64,000 nucleotides of DNA from Erigeron canadensis (taxonomy: Eukaryota > Streptophyta > Magnoliopsida > Asterales > Asteraceae): assembly GCF_010389155.1 (NCBI RefSeq), contig NC_057766.1, positions 32,001,516 through 32,065,515 on the forward strand. Direction: 5' to 3'. Under the pieces are notes generated by a model, which ran no database searches, had not been told where the DNA came from, and saw only the letters and a program-made list of their open reading frames with translations. The stretch's first letter is position 1. Each line of letters begins with the position of its first letter. Positions 35,764 to 47,804 of the stretch are shown here, piece after piece. The position numbers and the translations under genes were made by a program.

Positions 35764-35951
35764 ATTCTATCTCTCAACTTAGCATGTATACACGAACACA
35801 TATCGATCTATGTCTAAAAGTTCCTTAGGCATATGTTAATTAGGTGAAATTGAATTTATTCTATCTCTCAACTTAGCATGTATACACAAACATATATCGA
35901 TCTATGTCTAAAAGTTCTTTAGGCATATGTTAATTAAGTGAAATTGAATTT
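35764..35951. repeat. Two-copy tandem repeat, period 94
   Basis: The segment from 'attctatctctcaacttagc' to 'gtgaaattgaattt' occurs twice head-to-tail with only a few substitutions (starts 35764 and 35858). It lies upstream of the EC1-like pseudogene. Confidence 0.85.
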
Positions 35952-37179
35952 TATTTTTTTTAACTGGGTAAAAATTAGTTAGAAAAACTATGTTTTAGTA
36001 TATGTACAAAGATAAAATTATATTAACTCGGGTACTACGCAGAATAATAATCTAGTTTGTGCTATATACCTATCACAAAAGTGTAGTTTCGAATCGATAA
36101 ATGGACTGTTTTTATCATAAAAAATACATACACTCGGTTTTTTTAAGAGTAAATATCGCTACTCCTTCCAAATTGATACTTCAATCAACATGAAAAATGT
36201 CAATCATGTAACTTTACACTCATACACGAGGCTTGGGAATAAGGTGAAGCTGGTATTAAGGTATTTTATCCGTCACATGTTGGTACATTTGAAAAACCCG
36301 TAATGAGAAAATATTTGACAATGGTATGGTGTGTATCGAGAAGATTGTTCACGACATAAAAGCTATAGCATTTTTGTGGTATAGGACTAGAAGTATGGGA
36401 TGATTAGCGTAAATTTTCGGCATTGTAATATCATGTATATGTAAAGTTTTGCCTCATGACTAAATTGGTGTTTGTAAGTTGTGTGAATAAAAGTTACCTT
36501 TAAAAAAAACATAAATCCTTGAGGCCCCTATCAACCAATCATACGGCCAAGACAAGAGGACTAATTGGTGTTAATCACATACCGAAAAATAAGGTTGGGA
36601 TTTGAGCCTCGAACCTGTCTTTACACAATGAGCTTGTACGCTACAACTTTAGCAAACTTAATTTCTCAAAAGGGTTTATGTTCTAACTCAAAGAAAGAGT
36701 TCTAACCTAGTAACCTTGAAATGTACCTAATGTAAACAAATTATATAAAAGTTGAAAGATATGAACTATGAAGCACCACACAAAACTTTGACTGGAGAGA
36801 TGACTGAACCAAATTGCCAAATTCCCTGAAAACTTGTTTGAAGCTACTAAAAGTTATAGAGCTTATAGACATACCCTATGAACTTGCCAAACTCAAGACC
36901 CTTAAAAAGTTGCAAATCTTATACCCCATGAAATGGTTTTATTCCAAAAACAGCAAATAGATTAGTTGTAAAATGTTGTAATGCAGCAACTGGACTTCCT
37001 TTAGGCAAGCAACAAACACTAAAATAATTCTGTGATGATTACTAACGTTCAGATTAATGCTGCCAGGATGAGCATGAAAATCTATCAAGCAAAGAAAAGT
37101 AGAAAACACTCGCTGCTATTACATTATCAATCATGCCTATCAGTCACAACTTTAAAGTTGGATCAAATAAAACTCTAAT
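35952..37179. other. Intergenic DNA, nothing recognised
   Basis: No coding signal was found. The right part likely contains the 3' UTR of cytochrome b561. Confidence 0.4.
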
Positions 37180-39376
37180 TTACTCTACCGATCCTCTGAT
37201 AACGTCACCTTTGCCATTTGGCGGTGATATGATGCCAAGAATTACAAAACCGCCCAAAAAAACTATCGAGACACCCAAAATATTCACTAGCATTGCTTCG
37301 GCAGAATAGCGTGAAATTATATTGTTGGTTTGAAGAAAGGTAGCTTTTTCTAAAATGCCAGTGGCACAAGCAGCAACTGCAAGTGCATAAATGTAGACTC
37401 CAAAAAAGACATGCCATGGCATCAGTGAAGCCCTGCTGTTTCTTGAACCACCTGGATACCAGAATGTTGCGAACCCAGCTCCCCACTAAACATTCAAAAA
37501 TAATTGGCTTATTTGTATGAATTTGTGAAACATTAATAAAATTGTAACAGAAAAATAAAAAATGATAACCTGAATGGTGAATAAAAATAAGCAAGCCAAG
37601 CCCAACCATGAGTGCAGGCTGTAAAAGTTGTCGATGCCTTTGTCATTGTGGAATTTCCAAGCAGCCCATAAACCAATTATTCCAAAGCAAAATGCAAGGA
37701 ACTGAAGGGAAAGATGGACTAGTTTTTTGTAACTTTTTGTTCCCGAGACCGTCTTGTATGCCAGCATGGCTGTATTTACCAAAAACTAGGAATTAAAACA
37801 GATTTATAGAAACAGTGGCATCTGAAAGTCCTACACGATACAGTAACGCATAACCATGGTGAATGAAGTGATTTTGGGGTAAAAACTTCATCTTCCTATT
37901 GCTAATTATCCAGAAGACACTAATATCACCTTCTAAGTAAGATCTTTATCAAGTTTTCCCAATGTCAAAGTGGGTACATGATGTTCACATAATGCAAGTA
38001 AATGGTATGGATTGATGATTATATTATCTAACTTATAAGATAAAAGATCTTTCCAGTTACTTAACCAACAAGAAGTTTACGAGATGAATAAGCTATAAAA
38101 GCAACATAAAATGTGATATAGGCTTAAAACATTAAACCAATGATGCAGAAATCAGTTAAATCTAGTTTTTACCTTGCCAGTTGCCACATAACATCTTAGA
38201 TCTCCTATTTAGTAGCCTTTTTAAAGTTGACTATTTATAATTACATACACTAATGGAAAATCAATAAACCAAGTCTGGCCATTTTATATACTTCTGCAGG
38301 TGGTTTTGAATGCTGATAATAGTGCATCAATACTGATTATCTACACTTTTAATGTTGACAACGCCCTTCACTTGGCTAAATGCCATGGAATTAGACACAC
38401 TTGGTATTAAATTTAATGTATAAAGTACGATTAAAATAAGTAGGCAAAAATGGGAAAACCAAATTTGGGTATTGGTAAAAGGAAACTGCCTAAACTTGTA
38501 GTCATTTGCATATTACATTGAACTATAGCATTGTCATGCACGTTATTTGCAAAATCGTATCCCAGTTCCTAATAGAACTAGAAACACCAAATAAGTTCCC
38601 GTGTGCATATATAATTCTTCGAATAGCCTAATAAACTAGTGGAGAACACCATTACTGTACAGCTTTTGCAGAGACCTAAATGTAAACATATACTCGTATA
38701 ACAGTAGTTTTTTTTCTTAGCGATCAGACTAACATGCAATGGTATGATAACTGTTGAACTATTTGCAAATAAGTTTTTTTTTTCTTAATCCTACATCATA
38801 GTCCCAAGTGATGTTTAATATACAAAGTTACCTTCTCCATTCAACAGAACAAGGCCAATTACCATCAGAACAGGATGAACCTGCAGTAAAAGCAGCTTCA
38901 TTTAGAATAACTACATACGAAGTCTAAAAAACGATACACATGAATTAACTACATAAAAACAGAACGCACTCCCAGCTTAAGACTAATGCCCGTTTTCCAT
39001 TTCTAGAAACATAACAGATTAAGCACAACCATTCCAAAAAAAAAAGATTAATCCGAACAAGACTTCTTTTTTCGGAAGGCAAAAATACGAAACAATATCC
39101 GAAAGGTTGACACACATAATAAAATTGTTAAAAATCAGATACATTGTCGAGCACTTATCTCTTAGAAACACCTAAAATTATAACAAATTATAATAAAAAT
39201 AAAGAATACGAAAAAGGGAGTTGTGAAATTACATTAAAGATGAGATTTTTATCATCTGAAAAAAGAGATAAGCCACCTCTGTAATGAATATTCCAAATGA
39301 GAACCAAAGTGGCTACTAATAAACCTAAAACCCTTATGCATATGAATAATGGGAATTTCACCACTGGGACTGCCAT
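37180..39376 (-). CDS. Transmembrane ascorbate ferrireductase (cytochrome b561, CYBASC type)
   Basis: Six-helix, two-haem membrane protein that passes electrons from cytosolic ascorbate across the vacuolar or plasma membrane to monodehydroascorbate or ferric chelates. Four exons (39376-39233, 38880-38832, 37769-37570, 37485-37180) join in frame to 232 residues, the family's normal length. The four haem-ligand histidines are present: His50 (VHPVLM), His83 (VHLSLQ), His117 (SLHSWLG) and His156 (MPWHVFFG), in the expected two pairs. The LLNGEAMLAYK motif and ATGILEK before the last helix are also typical. Intron 2 is about 1.06 kb. All essential residues are intact, so it should be active. Paralogue identity (CYBASC1 versus others) is not decidable here. 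Confidence 0.95.
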
Positions 39377-39419
39377 TTCTTAGTCTCTCTTTTTTCTTTT
39401 TCTTTTTTTTACTGGGGAT

Positions 39420-40185
39420 GTGATATGAATTTTGGCCAAATTACAAGATCGTGAATCAATAGAAGTTGAGTTGTCAATGAGAAGCTGCGTTGTTCTGTGT
39501 CAGATTCGGGAAAGAAAGATCTTGACTTTTTTAGTTCATGTCATTTATTTATTTCTTTGAATTTTCTTGTATTTATTAGTTATGTTTTAGATTTTAGACA
39601 TATTAATATATACTAGCTATTAATAAAAAAATTTTAAAAATATATATTAGTCATTAAAGTTGTGATAAACTTATTAGAGATTTTAAAAAAAAAAAAAACA
39701 TTTTTTATTAAAAAAAATACATCATAAATAACAAAAACAAAAATAAAATAAATTTTAAGAAGGAAACTATTTATGACATCATAAATAGTTAAATAAAAAA
39801 GAATTAAGCTTTAAAAAAAATATATGAAGATTACACATAAGCTATTTTTATAAATGCTATATATAGAGATTTTATTTAATTTTAAATACTTTAAAATTAT
39901 TTTTAATTTAAAATATTAACATTTAAAAAGTATATATATTTCATATAAAATAGTTAAATTTGTTTTAATTGATATAAATTAAATCTAATAAATTCTATAC
40001 ATACATATTTCAAAAATGAAACAAGATAAGTTAAAACAACATTTGGGTTTATTTGCGAGAAGATATTTGATTCAATGTTTGTTTTGAAACAAAATGTACA
40101 TCATGTATTCATGTCTAATACCAATAATCGTGTATATAATTTTAATAATGTGCATGTAGATACAAATGACAAACGAATAAATACA
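39420..40185. other. Very AT-rich intergenic DNA
   Basis: Promoter side of cytochrome b561, then long A/T runs. No structure was recognised. Confidence 0.4.
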
Positions 40186-40189
40186 TCTT

Positions 40190-41673
40190 GGGATTATAAC
40201 TTGAAATATAACTAACTATGTCAAAATGTTTATGTTATGTAACTAACTACAAAAATGTTTATGTAATGTAACAAATTATATGTTTTCATCTATAGTATGT
40301 ATAGGATTAGCGGTTGAACACTTAGCCGGTCACCATCATGACCTAGGAATATAACTAACTATGCCAAAATGTTTATGTTATGTAATTAACTACAAATACG
40401 TTTATGTAATATAACAAACTACATGTTTTCGTCTATAGTATGTAAATTACCGATTATCATTGGAAAGCTACTGGTTGTGCTTATGGAGATAGCGGATTCC
40501 GACGACACCAACAGATTCCGACGATACCAACAGATTTCGGTGACACCAGCCGATTCCGGCCAGAAGTAGCAAAACGAATATCTTTATCTATATCTATCCC
40601 TTTTTGTCTATGTCTATTTTACTTTATATAATAGGGATTAGTTTCCTCGAATGTAAGAAACTTTGAACGAATGTCTATAGTAGGAAATAACTAAAGTTGT
40701 GTGTATTGCATGTAAACAACTTTGAAATAATGTTTATTGTATGTAAGAATTGCGTTTCAACCAATTAAAATCTGACAAGTGTCACCTGTATATGGTTGTC
40801 ACGTATGTTTTCTTACATACAATAAACATTTTTTCAAGTCGCTTACATACAATACACATAACTTTAGTTTTTTCCTACTATAGACATTCGGTCAAAGATA
40901 GTTACATTCCAAGAAACTAATCCCTATATAATATATATCCTACAAAAATCTATATGCACAAAAATCAGGCCACTGTTACCACCACGGACAAATCTGTATC
41001 TATACACCATCCAAACCACCGATAGAAATCAGTATGTATACACCATCACCACCACCGACAAATCTGTATCTATACACCATCAACATAAATCCATGTTTCT
41101 TTTTTTCTTTTTTTTTCCCCAAACCACCATCCAAACCCTGCCACTATCTAAACCGTGGCCGGAGAGTAAACCCACAGGAAGTGAAAGGAGATTAAACCTT
41201 CGCCGGAGATTAAACCTTTGTCGGATTTTCATTTACCCTTTTTAAAAAGACTCAACCCCATCAATTCTTAGTAAGTGAAGAATAGAAAGACGAGACAAAT
41301 GTGTGTTTTGATTTTGTAACTTGTTGATGTTTTTAATTGGATATGTGTTTTTGTTAGAATTGGATCTGGTTGAATAGTGAGTCAACAACGCTAGAATCTG
41401 CCGCTATACATACTATAGACGAAAACAGGTAGTTTGTTACATTACATAAACGTTTTTGTAGTTAGTTTCATAACATAAACATTTTAGCATAGTTAGTTAC
41501 ATTCCCAGGTCATAATCTCTAAGCACAACCGGTTACTTTCCAATGATAACCGGTAATTTACATACTATAGATGAAAACAGATAGTTTGTTACATTACATA
41601 AACGTTTTTGTAGTTAGTTACATAATATAAACATTTTGGCATAGTTAGTTACATTCCCACTTCTCAAGTCATA
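40190..41673. mobile_element. Composite inverted-repeat element with internal subrepeats
   Basis: Each side holds two copies of an about 100-base unit ('aactaactatgccaaaatgtttatgttatg ... cgtctatagtatgta'), at about 40207-40308 and 40343-40444 on the left. Inverted copies lie at about 41400-41500 and 41560-41660 on the right. A spacer containing 'attaccgattatcattggaaag' and 'ggttgtgctta' also appears on both sides in inverse orientation. Between them lie short tandem repeats of 'gattccgacgacaccaaca' (40495-40560) and 'gacaaatctgtatctatacaccatc' (40985-41085), and a nested MITE (40634-40924). Long inverted ends with internal repeats resemble Mutator-like elements. No transposase and no outer target duplication were identified. 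Confidence 0.6.
40634..40924. mobile_element. Mutator-type foldback MITE, 9-bp target duplication
   Basis: A 291-base foldback starting GGGATTAGTTTCC and ending GGAAACTAATCCC-type inverse (..AAGAAACTAATCCC). Long arms are related by 'gtctatagtaggaaa' and 'tttcctactatagac'. It is flanked by the perfect 9-bp direct repeat TATATAATA (40625-40633 and 40925-40933). A 9-bp duplication fits the Mutator superfamily. It is nested inside the larger inverted-repeat element. Confidence 0.8.
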
Positions 41674-41889
41674 ATCTCATACATGTTTTATTCCATTTAT
41701 TCAGAAATAACGTCACTCGATAATAAAACATGAACTTAATAACTTACATCATTCGATATTAAAATGTAAAATATATATAGCTGTACAAGACCAAATACAC
41801 CTAGTGAGTTATATAATGAAAGTAAAAAAAAAAAACCTTAAAGTAACTTTATCCATCTAACCAAACTCCATTTTGTTGTCATTTCCTAA

Positions 41890-42250
41890 GGCCGGCGCTT
41901 ATAAGCCTTCTTCTCGAGCGTCCTTCCATGCCCAAGACGCGGACGGCTATTGGCCGTGAGAGTCCTTGCGTTAGCTTCCTTAAAACAATTCTTCCCCAAG
42001 AAGATGAAAGACGTTGCAAGTGGGACCATTTACTAGCCTTTTGGTATTTTTTATTTTTTTTTATATATGGGTGGGGTATATATATGTGTATTTGTATGTG
42101 AGAGATAAATTATAAATTAATTGATGATGTAGAAAGAAGTTTCAAGAAGTTTTTCTTTATAGACAGTAGGTGTCCCGAGGAGAGTCTTGAATTATGCGAT
42201 GCTGATGTGGCAGAGAAGTTGGAGGACGGCCCTCCTTATAAGCACATGCC
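41890..42250. mobile_element. PIF/Harbinger-type MITE, TAA flanks
   Basis: A 361-base element. The left end GGCCGGCGCTTATAAG and the right-end inverse GGCATGTGCTTATAAG form imperfect terminal repeats. Both sides are flanked by TAA (41887-41889 and 42251-42253), the usual Harbinger target. It is non-coding. Confidence 0.7.
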
Positions 42251-42253
42251 TAA

Positions 42254-43091
42254 TAAATACTTCATGTATTCAAATCGCATTTTACGAAATAATCACTACA
42301 ACCTCAATATAATAAATATAAATCCATATTATCTTAAAAGACAAATATGAATACTATACTCTTTACACCCTCTTGCTTTTCACATTTTTGGCCCGATGTC
42401 ATTTTGGAAGCAACTTTGGATAAAAAAAAATAATTTGTCTACATCTCACCTCTCTTATACCTCGTATACAATGATTGGGTATTGTTGTTGTTGTCATCTA
42501 CCCCTTCTCCTTTGGCGGCTGATGTGCATAAACAACCTATTTATACTCATAATCCGGCACGGTATTAGTTTAGGATCCGAAAAAATATCAGCACAAACAT
42601 GTGTCAAATACTATATTATGAGTTTGTCAAAATTTGTTTATACTAAAAGATAAGGTTAGAACATACTGCCATTATTTTTTCAAAGATGGATTATAGTCAA
42701 TCCTTTCATATATTGTAATCACACTTTTTCATACTTTTGCAAGTTAAAAATGCGCGCGTGGACTACCAAACTTGTTCAATAAACTATCGCATAAATTGCA
42801 TGAGGGATTGTTACAATGAGGATATATAATAGCCGAGTTTGATTGCAAAATCCCTCTATCATGTCAGCTAACATGTGTACTTGCCACTGTCGTAATCTAA
42901 AATGTTTGGTTCAGTCATGTGGAGTGCAACCCTTGTTCACTTTTAGCTAATTAACAATTTTTCATAAAATAGAACCAAATAATTCACACAAATTTCTCAC
43001 GTAGTTGTGAAATGTTCACAAATTATAAAACTTACAACCTTTAAATTAATAGATTATTACATACACAAGTAAAAGCTCAAAGGTTACTGTC
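42254..43091. other. AT-rich intergenic DNA, nothing recognised
   Basis: No features were found between the two Harbinger-type elements. Confidence 0.4.
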
Positions 43092-43094
43092 TAA

Positions 43095-44178
43095 GGCCGG
43101 TCTTTATAGGGGAATCCTTCGCGCGTTCGACGCCAAGGCCGGGGAGGACGCTAGTAGCACGCCCCGCGTCTTAGGCCGCATCCTTCTGTTTCTTCCAACT
43201 ATAGACGTGCATGTTTGTGTGTTGTGGGGTCCGTTTTTGTGGTAGCCGTTGCAATTTAAGAAAAAAAAAACATTTTTTTAACTAAAATTTCAAAACCAAA
43301 GGCTTTATGGTTGTTTTTTTTAAAATAAATTAATTCCCTACTCCTATTTATACACCATTTTACACAACCATTTCAAATCATAACAACCTAAATACATATA
43401 TTTCTATCATTTTTAAAGCATTTCAATCACACAGCACCACAAAAATGTCTAGTTCATCATCCTCTAGTGACAATTACGAATCAAACAATTACAAATCAAT
43501 CAATCGGGGTGTTACGCAATTGAATGCAGTTTTCAATCCCGGGGCCATATGCGCCTATCTTAATGTTATCTTTGACGAAGAAGAAAACCAGAGCCAAGAA
43601 GCGTCAAGTTCTTCAAGACCCAAGTTTACTAGAAGGGCCATCTGGCGAGTTCACGTCGGTACTGCATAACTTTTATACGATCATTACTTTGCGCCTGAAC
43701 CAACTCACCCACCTGACATGTTTCGTAGAAGGTTTGGAATATGAAAGGAAATGTTTCTCCGCATAGCGCGAAATATAAACTCCTTTGACAGCGTTCAATC
43801 GCTACCGAAGCACTTTTAGTTTTTCCACAAAAGCTCTGATTGAACATGTTTGGAACCTTCCGGAACATGACTGTCAACGTTGATGCGTAGTTTTTTATTT
43901 TCTAATAATGTCATTTTTAATAATTTATATAATTTCTTTTTTTTGTGTGTACTGTTTAATTTTATAATAAATGTAATGTGTTTGTTTAATAATAAAACGT
44001 GTTTTAATTATAATAAAATGTGTTTGTTTAATTTTGTAAAAAAGGAAAATAAAATAATAAAATAGTGGAAAAGAATTGGGTAGTATAAGGAGGGAGTGTT
44101 CTTGGCGTGTTATAGGAGAGAGAAAGTTGATGAATAGTGAAATAAGCGGGGAAGAAGTGGGTAATATAAGAAGTGGTC
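43095..44178 (+). mobile_element. PIF/Harbinger element with a ruined transposase start
   Basis: Flanked by TAA (43092-43094 and 44179-44181). The ends GGCCGGTCTTTATA and the inverse of TATAAGAAGTGGTC are weak inverted repeats. The interior (43445-43885) encodes a decayed N-terminal part of a Harbinger transposase-like protein (see separate entry). There is no DDE domain, so it is non-autonomous. Confidence 0.6.
43445..43885 (+). pseudogene. Harbinger transposase-like N-terminal fragment, broken
   Basis: It starts with MSSSSSSSDNYES, a Ser-rich opening common in plant Harbinger transposase-derived proteins. In shifting frames it then reads a DHYFAPEP..PDMFRRRFG stretch followed by EMFLRIARNI, resembling the family's 'DYF...FRRRFRM...LFLRI' region. 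Stops interrupt it (TAA at 43668-43670, plus a frame change and further stops). The catalytic DDE part is absent. Confidence 0.6.
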
Positions 44179-44218
44179 TAATAAATTGGTTTTGGAAGTG
44201 AAGATGATTCCCTCATAG

Positions 44219-44815
44219 AAGGGGCGGAAATAGCATGGGGGCAACAGGGGCAACTGCCCTCGTTAAGTTTCAAAAGTGTAACGTATATATTTCAAATAAC
44301 TATTCTTTTCCCCTACACATATATATAAGCAATGATGATTAATACAATAAGATCCTTTTGTAGCCCAGTGGTTTTTGTGATGACTTGGAAGTATGGGGTT
44401 TGGAGTTCGATCTTTGCTTGCTACATTCCTTATTTTGCCTTTCTTATTTTTGTTTTGATCAAATTTTTGCTAGCTAGTTCTTCAAAGCATATACTGCCTA
44501 TGTATAATGTAAAGAAATTGCATGATAACTAAATAAATCATATAAGAGATATAATAAAGTTTAGCTTTATTGTTTCTTTTCAAGTAAAAGTATGTTCTTT
44601 AACAAAATTCTTATAAATATATGATAACAACTTTTCTACTTTCCATTTAACTCTTTATTTCTTCTTATCTCGCGTGTAGTTTTATTTCAATATATAAGTA
44701 AAACACGTCAAGTTTAGTTTAAATAAATTTGTTTGGTCTAGCTATTAGAAAGATACCCTTCGTAATTAAAGTTTTAGTTTGCGCCCATACGAAAAAATTT
44801 ATGGCTCCGTCCCTG
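44219..44815. mobile_element. Non-autonomous hAT element
   Basis: A 597-base element flanked by a perfect 8-bp duplication CCTCATAG (44211-44218 and 44816-44823). Ends are AAGGGGCGGA and the inverse CAGGGACGGAGCC, typical hAT-style terminal repeats with one or two mismatches. It encodes no recognisable transposase. It lies 38 bases from the preceding Harbinger element. Confidence 0.8.
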
Positions 44816-44952
44816 CCTCATAGGCCATAACACATAGAGTTGCAATGTCAACGACAAAGACTTGTGGTCACATGTTGCCATGTTTAACCTAACTTTAAGA
44901 ACCCAGGAATAAGTTTTTTCTTATTTTTATTTCAATCTCATAATGATATTGA

Positions 44953-45977
44953 AACGACTCAACTCGAATTAATAGAAAAATAAGGTTTTTTTTTAGAGAG
45001 ATATCCCACTGCGCCGCAGTGGGAAGGTGCATTCTCCACTGCGCCGCAGTGGAAACAAAGCATCACCCAGACCAGTAAATTCCCACTGCGCCGCAGTGGG
45101 AGTCCTGTACAACAACACCAAATTTTATTTTTGACACTCAATCAACTTACAATTTTCAATTCAAAACCAAACTTCATAATACAACATTTCTAATTTCAAA
45201 TAAGTTTTAGACTCGGAAATAATAATGAAAGTATCCGTTTGACCAAGCATTCATTTTACAACCAAATGAATCATCTACCCGTTTTGCCAAATAACCAAAG
45301 TCAAACTTTACATCAAGTTTCAAATGACCCAAGACACATCACATTCTGAAATTCTTACATATTAACATCTCCAAAACATAAACTTTGTACCAAAACTCGT
45401 TATAAAAGACAAACTATGAAATTAGAAATTTCGGCATGACCCATTCGTAAAATCATCATCCAAACCAGTTACGGATTATTAGTTTTACCAAAACACATTT
45501 AATCATGATCAATACATCACTACTACAAAATGACCCATTGAAAATACCCAAAAAATCGGGTCTACACTAGACATCATAATAATTTTTCCAAAAAGACATA
45601 ACAAGGGTACAATGAGCCGATAGTTCAGAGGGGGTCATTAAGAGTCCTAATACCAATACCATTATACGCATTTAGCTAAAGCAAGCATATCCTTTAAGCA
45701 ACTTTAACTTCAATCTTTAGATTACTTAACTTTCTTCCATATCCGGGCAACCTATAAAAAGGGTAAACAACTAAAAAGTAAGCAAAACTTAGTGAATAAT
45801 CTTGCATACGTTTATACATATGAGCACTCCCACTGCGGCACAGTGGGAATTTACTGGTCCGGGTGATGCTTTGTTTCCACTGCGGTGCAGTGGGGAATGC
45901 ACCCTCCCACTGCGACGCAGTGGGATATCTCTCTAAAAAAAATCCTTATTTTTCTATTAATTCGAGTTGAGTCGTTT
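44953..45977. mobile_element. Inverted-repeat element with three GC palindromes per arm
   Basis: The left arm (about 44953-45104) is repeated in inverse orientation at the right (about 45825-45977), about 150 bases each. Each arm holds three palindromes built on CACTGCGCCGCAGTG. Left copies are at 45004-45024, 45035-45053 and 45081-45101; right copies at 45828-45848, 45876-45894 and 45905-45925. The left palindromes are perfect. Each right one has a single G-to-A or C-to-T change. The inner ~720 bases are AT-rich and non-coding. Superfamily is unknown and no target duplication was found. Confidence 0.8.
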
Positions 45978-46020
45978 TAGATATGTATTTATTTTAAAAT
46001 GAGTAACGATAGAGTTGAGT

Positions 46021-46342
46021 ACTTCCTAGTTAGCTCAAGTGGTTGAGCACCTGTAGGAGGTTTTGGGTTTAAGACTTGGGAAGTACATATGAAGTTTTTC
46101 TCTGAAGGCTTGGCTTGTGTATACCAGGTTCAAGTCTGAGGAGACAGGGTTTACCCCTATTGATCGTCGTGCCTTCTGGCAGATTAGTAGGGGATCCCCC
46201 CCCCCCAATCGGGTATTTGAAATAGGCATTTCTACTTCGAGAGAGCTCTCTAACGCGGACCCGATTACGACAACGTATGTTAAACCTCCCGCGATCGAAT
46301 CGCGACACGAAGTTCTCAAGCGAAATTCACCTTTCAAAAATA
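46021..46342 (+). mobile_element. tRNA-derived SINE with 19-bp target duplication
   Basis: A 322-base insert flanked by the perfect repeat AGTAACGATAGAGTTGAGT (46002-46020 and 46343-46361). Near its start it has a tRNA-like A box (TAGCTCAAGTGGTTGAGC) and a B-box-like GGTTCAAGTCT (about 46128-46138). A C10 run (about 46197-46207) lies inside. Open frames of 76-100 codons across it are coincidental. Confidence 0.88.
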
Positions 46343-46475
46343 AGTAACGATAGAGTTGAGTTTTTGCTTAATAAAATTGAGTTAGCTCAAAAATCAATAA
46401 AGTATTTAGTTCAAAAGTAAAGTTTTGATAGATAGGTATGGATCTAACTTGAGGACATTGTAGAATGATGCTTCC

Positions 46476-47108
46476 TAGGGGCGAGCAAAAACCGAACTGG
46501 AAAACCAAAAACCGAAAAAAACTGACAAAACCGAACCTAAAAAACCAAAAACCGAACAAAATCCATTGGTTTGGTTTTTGTTTTCCAAAAACCGAATGGA
46601 TCGGTTCGGGTTTCGGTTTCATATGCCAAAAAACCAATCAAAACCGAACCGAACCGAACTCATTATATTTTAATTTATTTTATATTTATATCATATTACA
46701 TTTATATTTATTACTTATAATTTGTAAATATGTTAATATATTTAAACTTTTTGTCTTTTTAGTGTACAAATCTATATAAATTGTATGTTTTAGATGGAAA
46801 CATACAATAAAATCAATTCGTTTTATAGTTATATCAATTTTAACACCTAAAAAACCATAATTAGTTAAAAAAATCATCTTTATATTTTAGTTTCTATATC
46901 ATAGTTTTTTTGTTAACAATTGAAAATTAAATTTATAACACTATAAACAAAAAAGTAAAAATTAAAGAAATAAAAAAAACGAACAAAAACCGAAACCGAT
47001 CCAAATCGAACTGAAAAACCGAATCCAATGGGTTTGATTTTCTAAAAATCGAATGGAGCGGTTTGGGTTTCGGTTTTAGCCAAAAACCAACCCATACTCA
47101 CCCCTTTA
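46476..47108. mobile_element. Non-autonomous hAT element with CCGAA-type subterminal repeats
   Basis: It starts TAGGGGCGAGC and ends ACTCACCCCTTTA. Flanks are ATGCTTCC (46468-46475) and TTGCTTCC (47109-47116), an 8-bp duplication with one mismatch. Both ends are filled with AACCGAA/TTCGGTT words in opposing orientation (left 46485-46660, right 46980-47090), with an AT-rich middle. Frames of ~100 codons here are produced by these repeats. Confidence 0.78.
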
Positions 47109-47116
47109 TTGCTTCC

Positions 47117-47800
47117 ACCTAAATTTTAATACAATCTATTTTGAAGAAAAATATTGTTGCATTAACTAAATCTTACTTGTCACATTGTTTGATAATATAA
47201 AATAAAAAAAAATGAAAGCGTAATAAAAAAAAAGAATTTGGATGATAAAGAATATAATTGCTACAAATAAAAAATAAGCAGAAAAACAATGCAAGAAAAT
47301 GAATATATAAGTAGAAAAAGCGTGCTTTTGTATTATTATTATTATTATTATATATATATAAAAAAAATTTTCAACTCGTAGATTATGGAGAAAATATAAA
47401 CTATCTCATTGTTTATTTTCTTGTTATTCTCAAATTTACTTTAAAAAGAAAATATATATATATATATATATATATTTTTCCATCCATTTTAGTTAAAAAA
47501 TGATCCTTATACAATATAATTTTACCATACATAACAATATATTTATTAAATAGTTGTATAGCATAACTATCTGATGCATGTATTATTACGTATGTTAAAA
47601 TTATGTTGTATATGGATCATTTACCATTTTAGTATCTTACCGAACACCCCCGTTAGACTCATCAGCGAATATGATTTTCGATATGTGGCATATCATACAT
47701 TGAACAATGGAATAAATTTGTCGTTTCTAATAGTTTTTACTTTTGACCACGAATAGTCCACCATGATCTCAATTTCCAGTGTTACTCATATTAACTTGGA
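47117..47800. other. AT-rich DNA with TTA and TA microsatellites
   Basis: (TTA)n at about 47332-47350 and (TA)n at 47453-47474. Nothing else was recognised. Confidence 0.5.
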
Positions 47801-47804
47801 TAAA

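Noticed and set aside
44995..45105. CRISPR-like array (three spaced palindromes)
   Set aside because: This is eukaryotic DNA with only three units per arm, an inverted second arm and no cas genes. It fits an inverted-repeat transposon.
46117..46347. 76-100 codon frames near 46.1-46.3 kb as genes
   Set aside because: They fall wholly within a SINE with a 19-bp target duplication.
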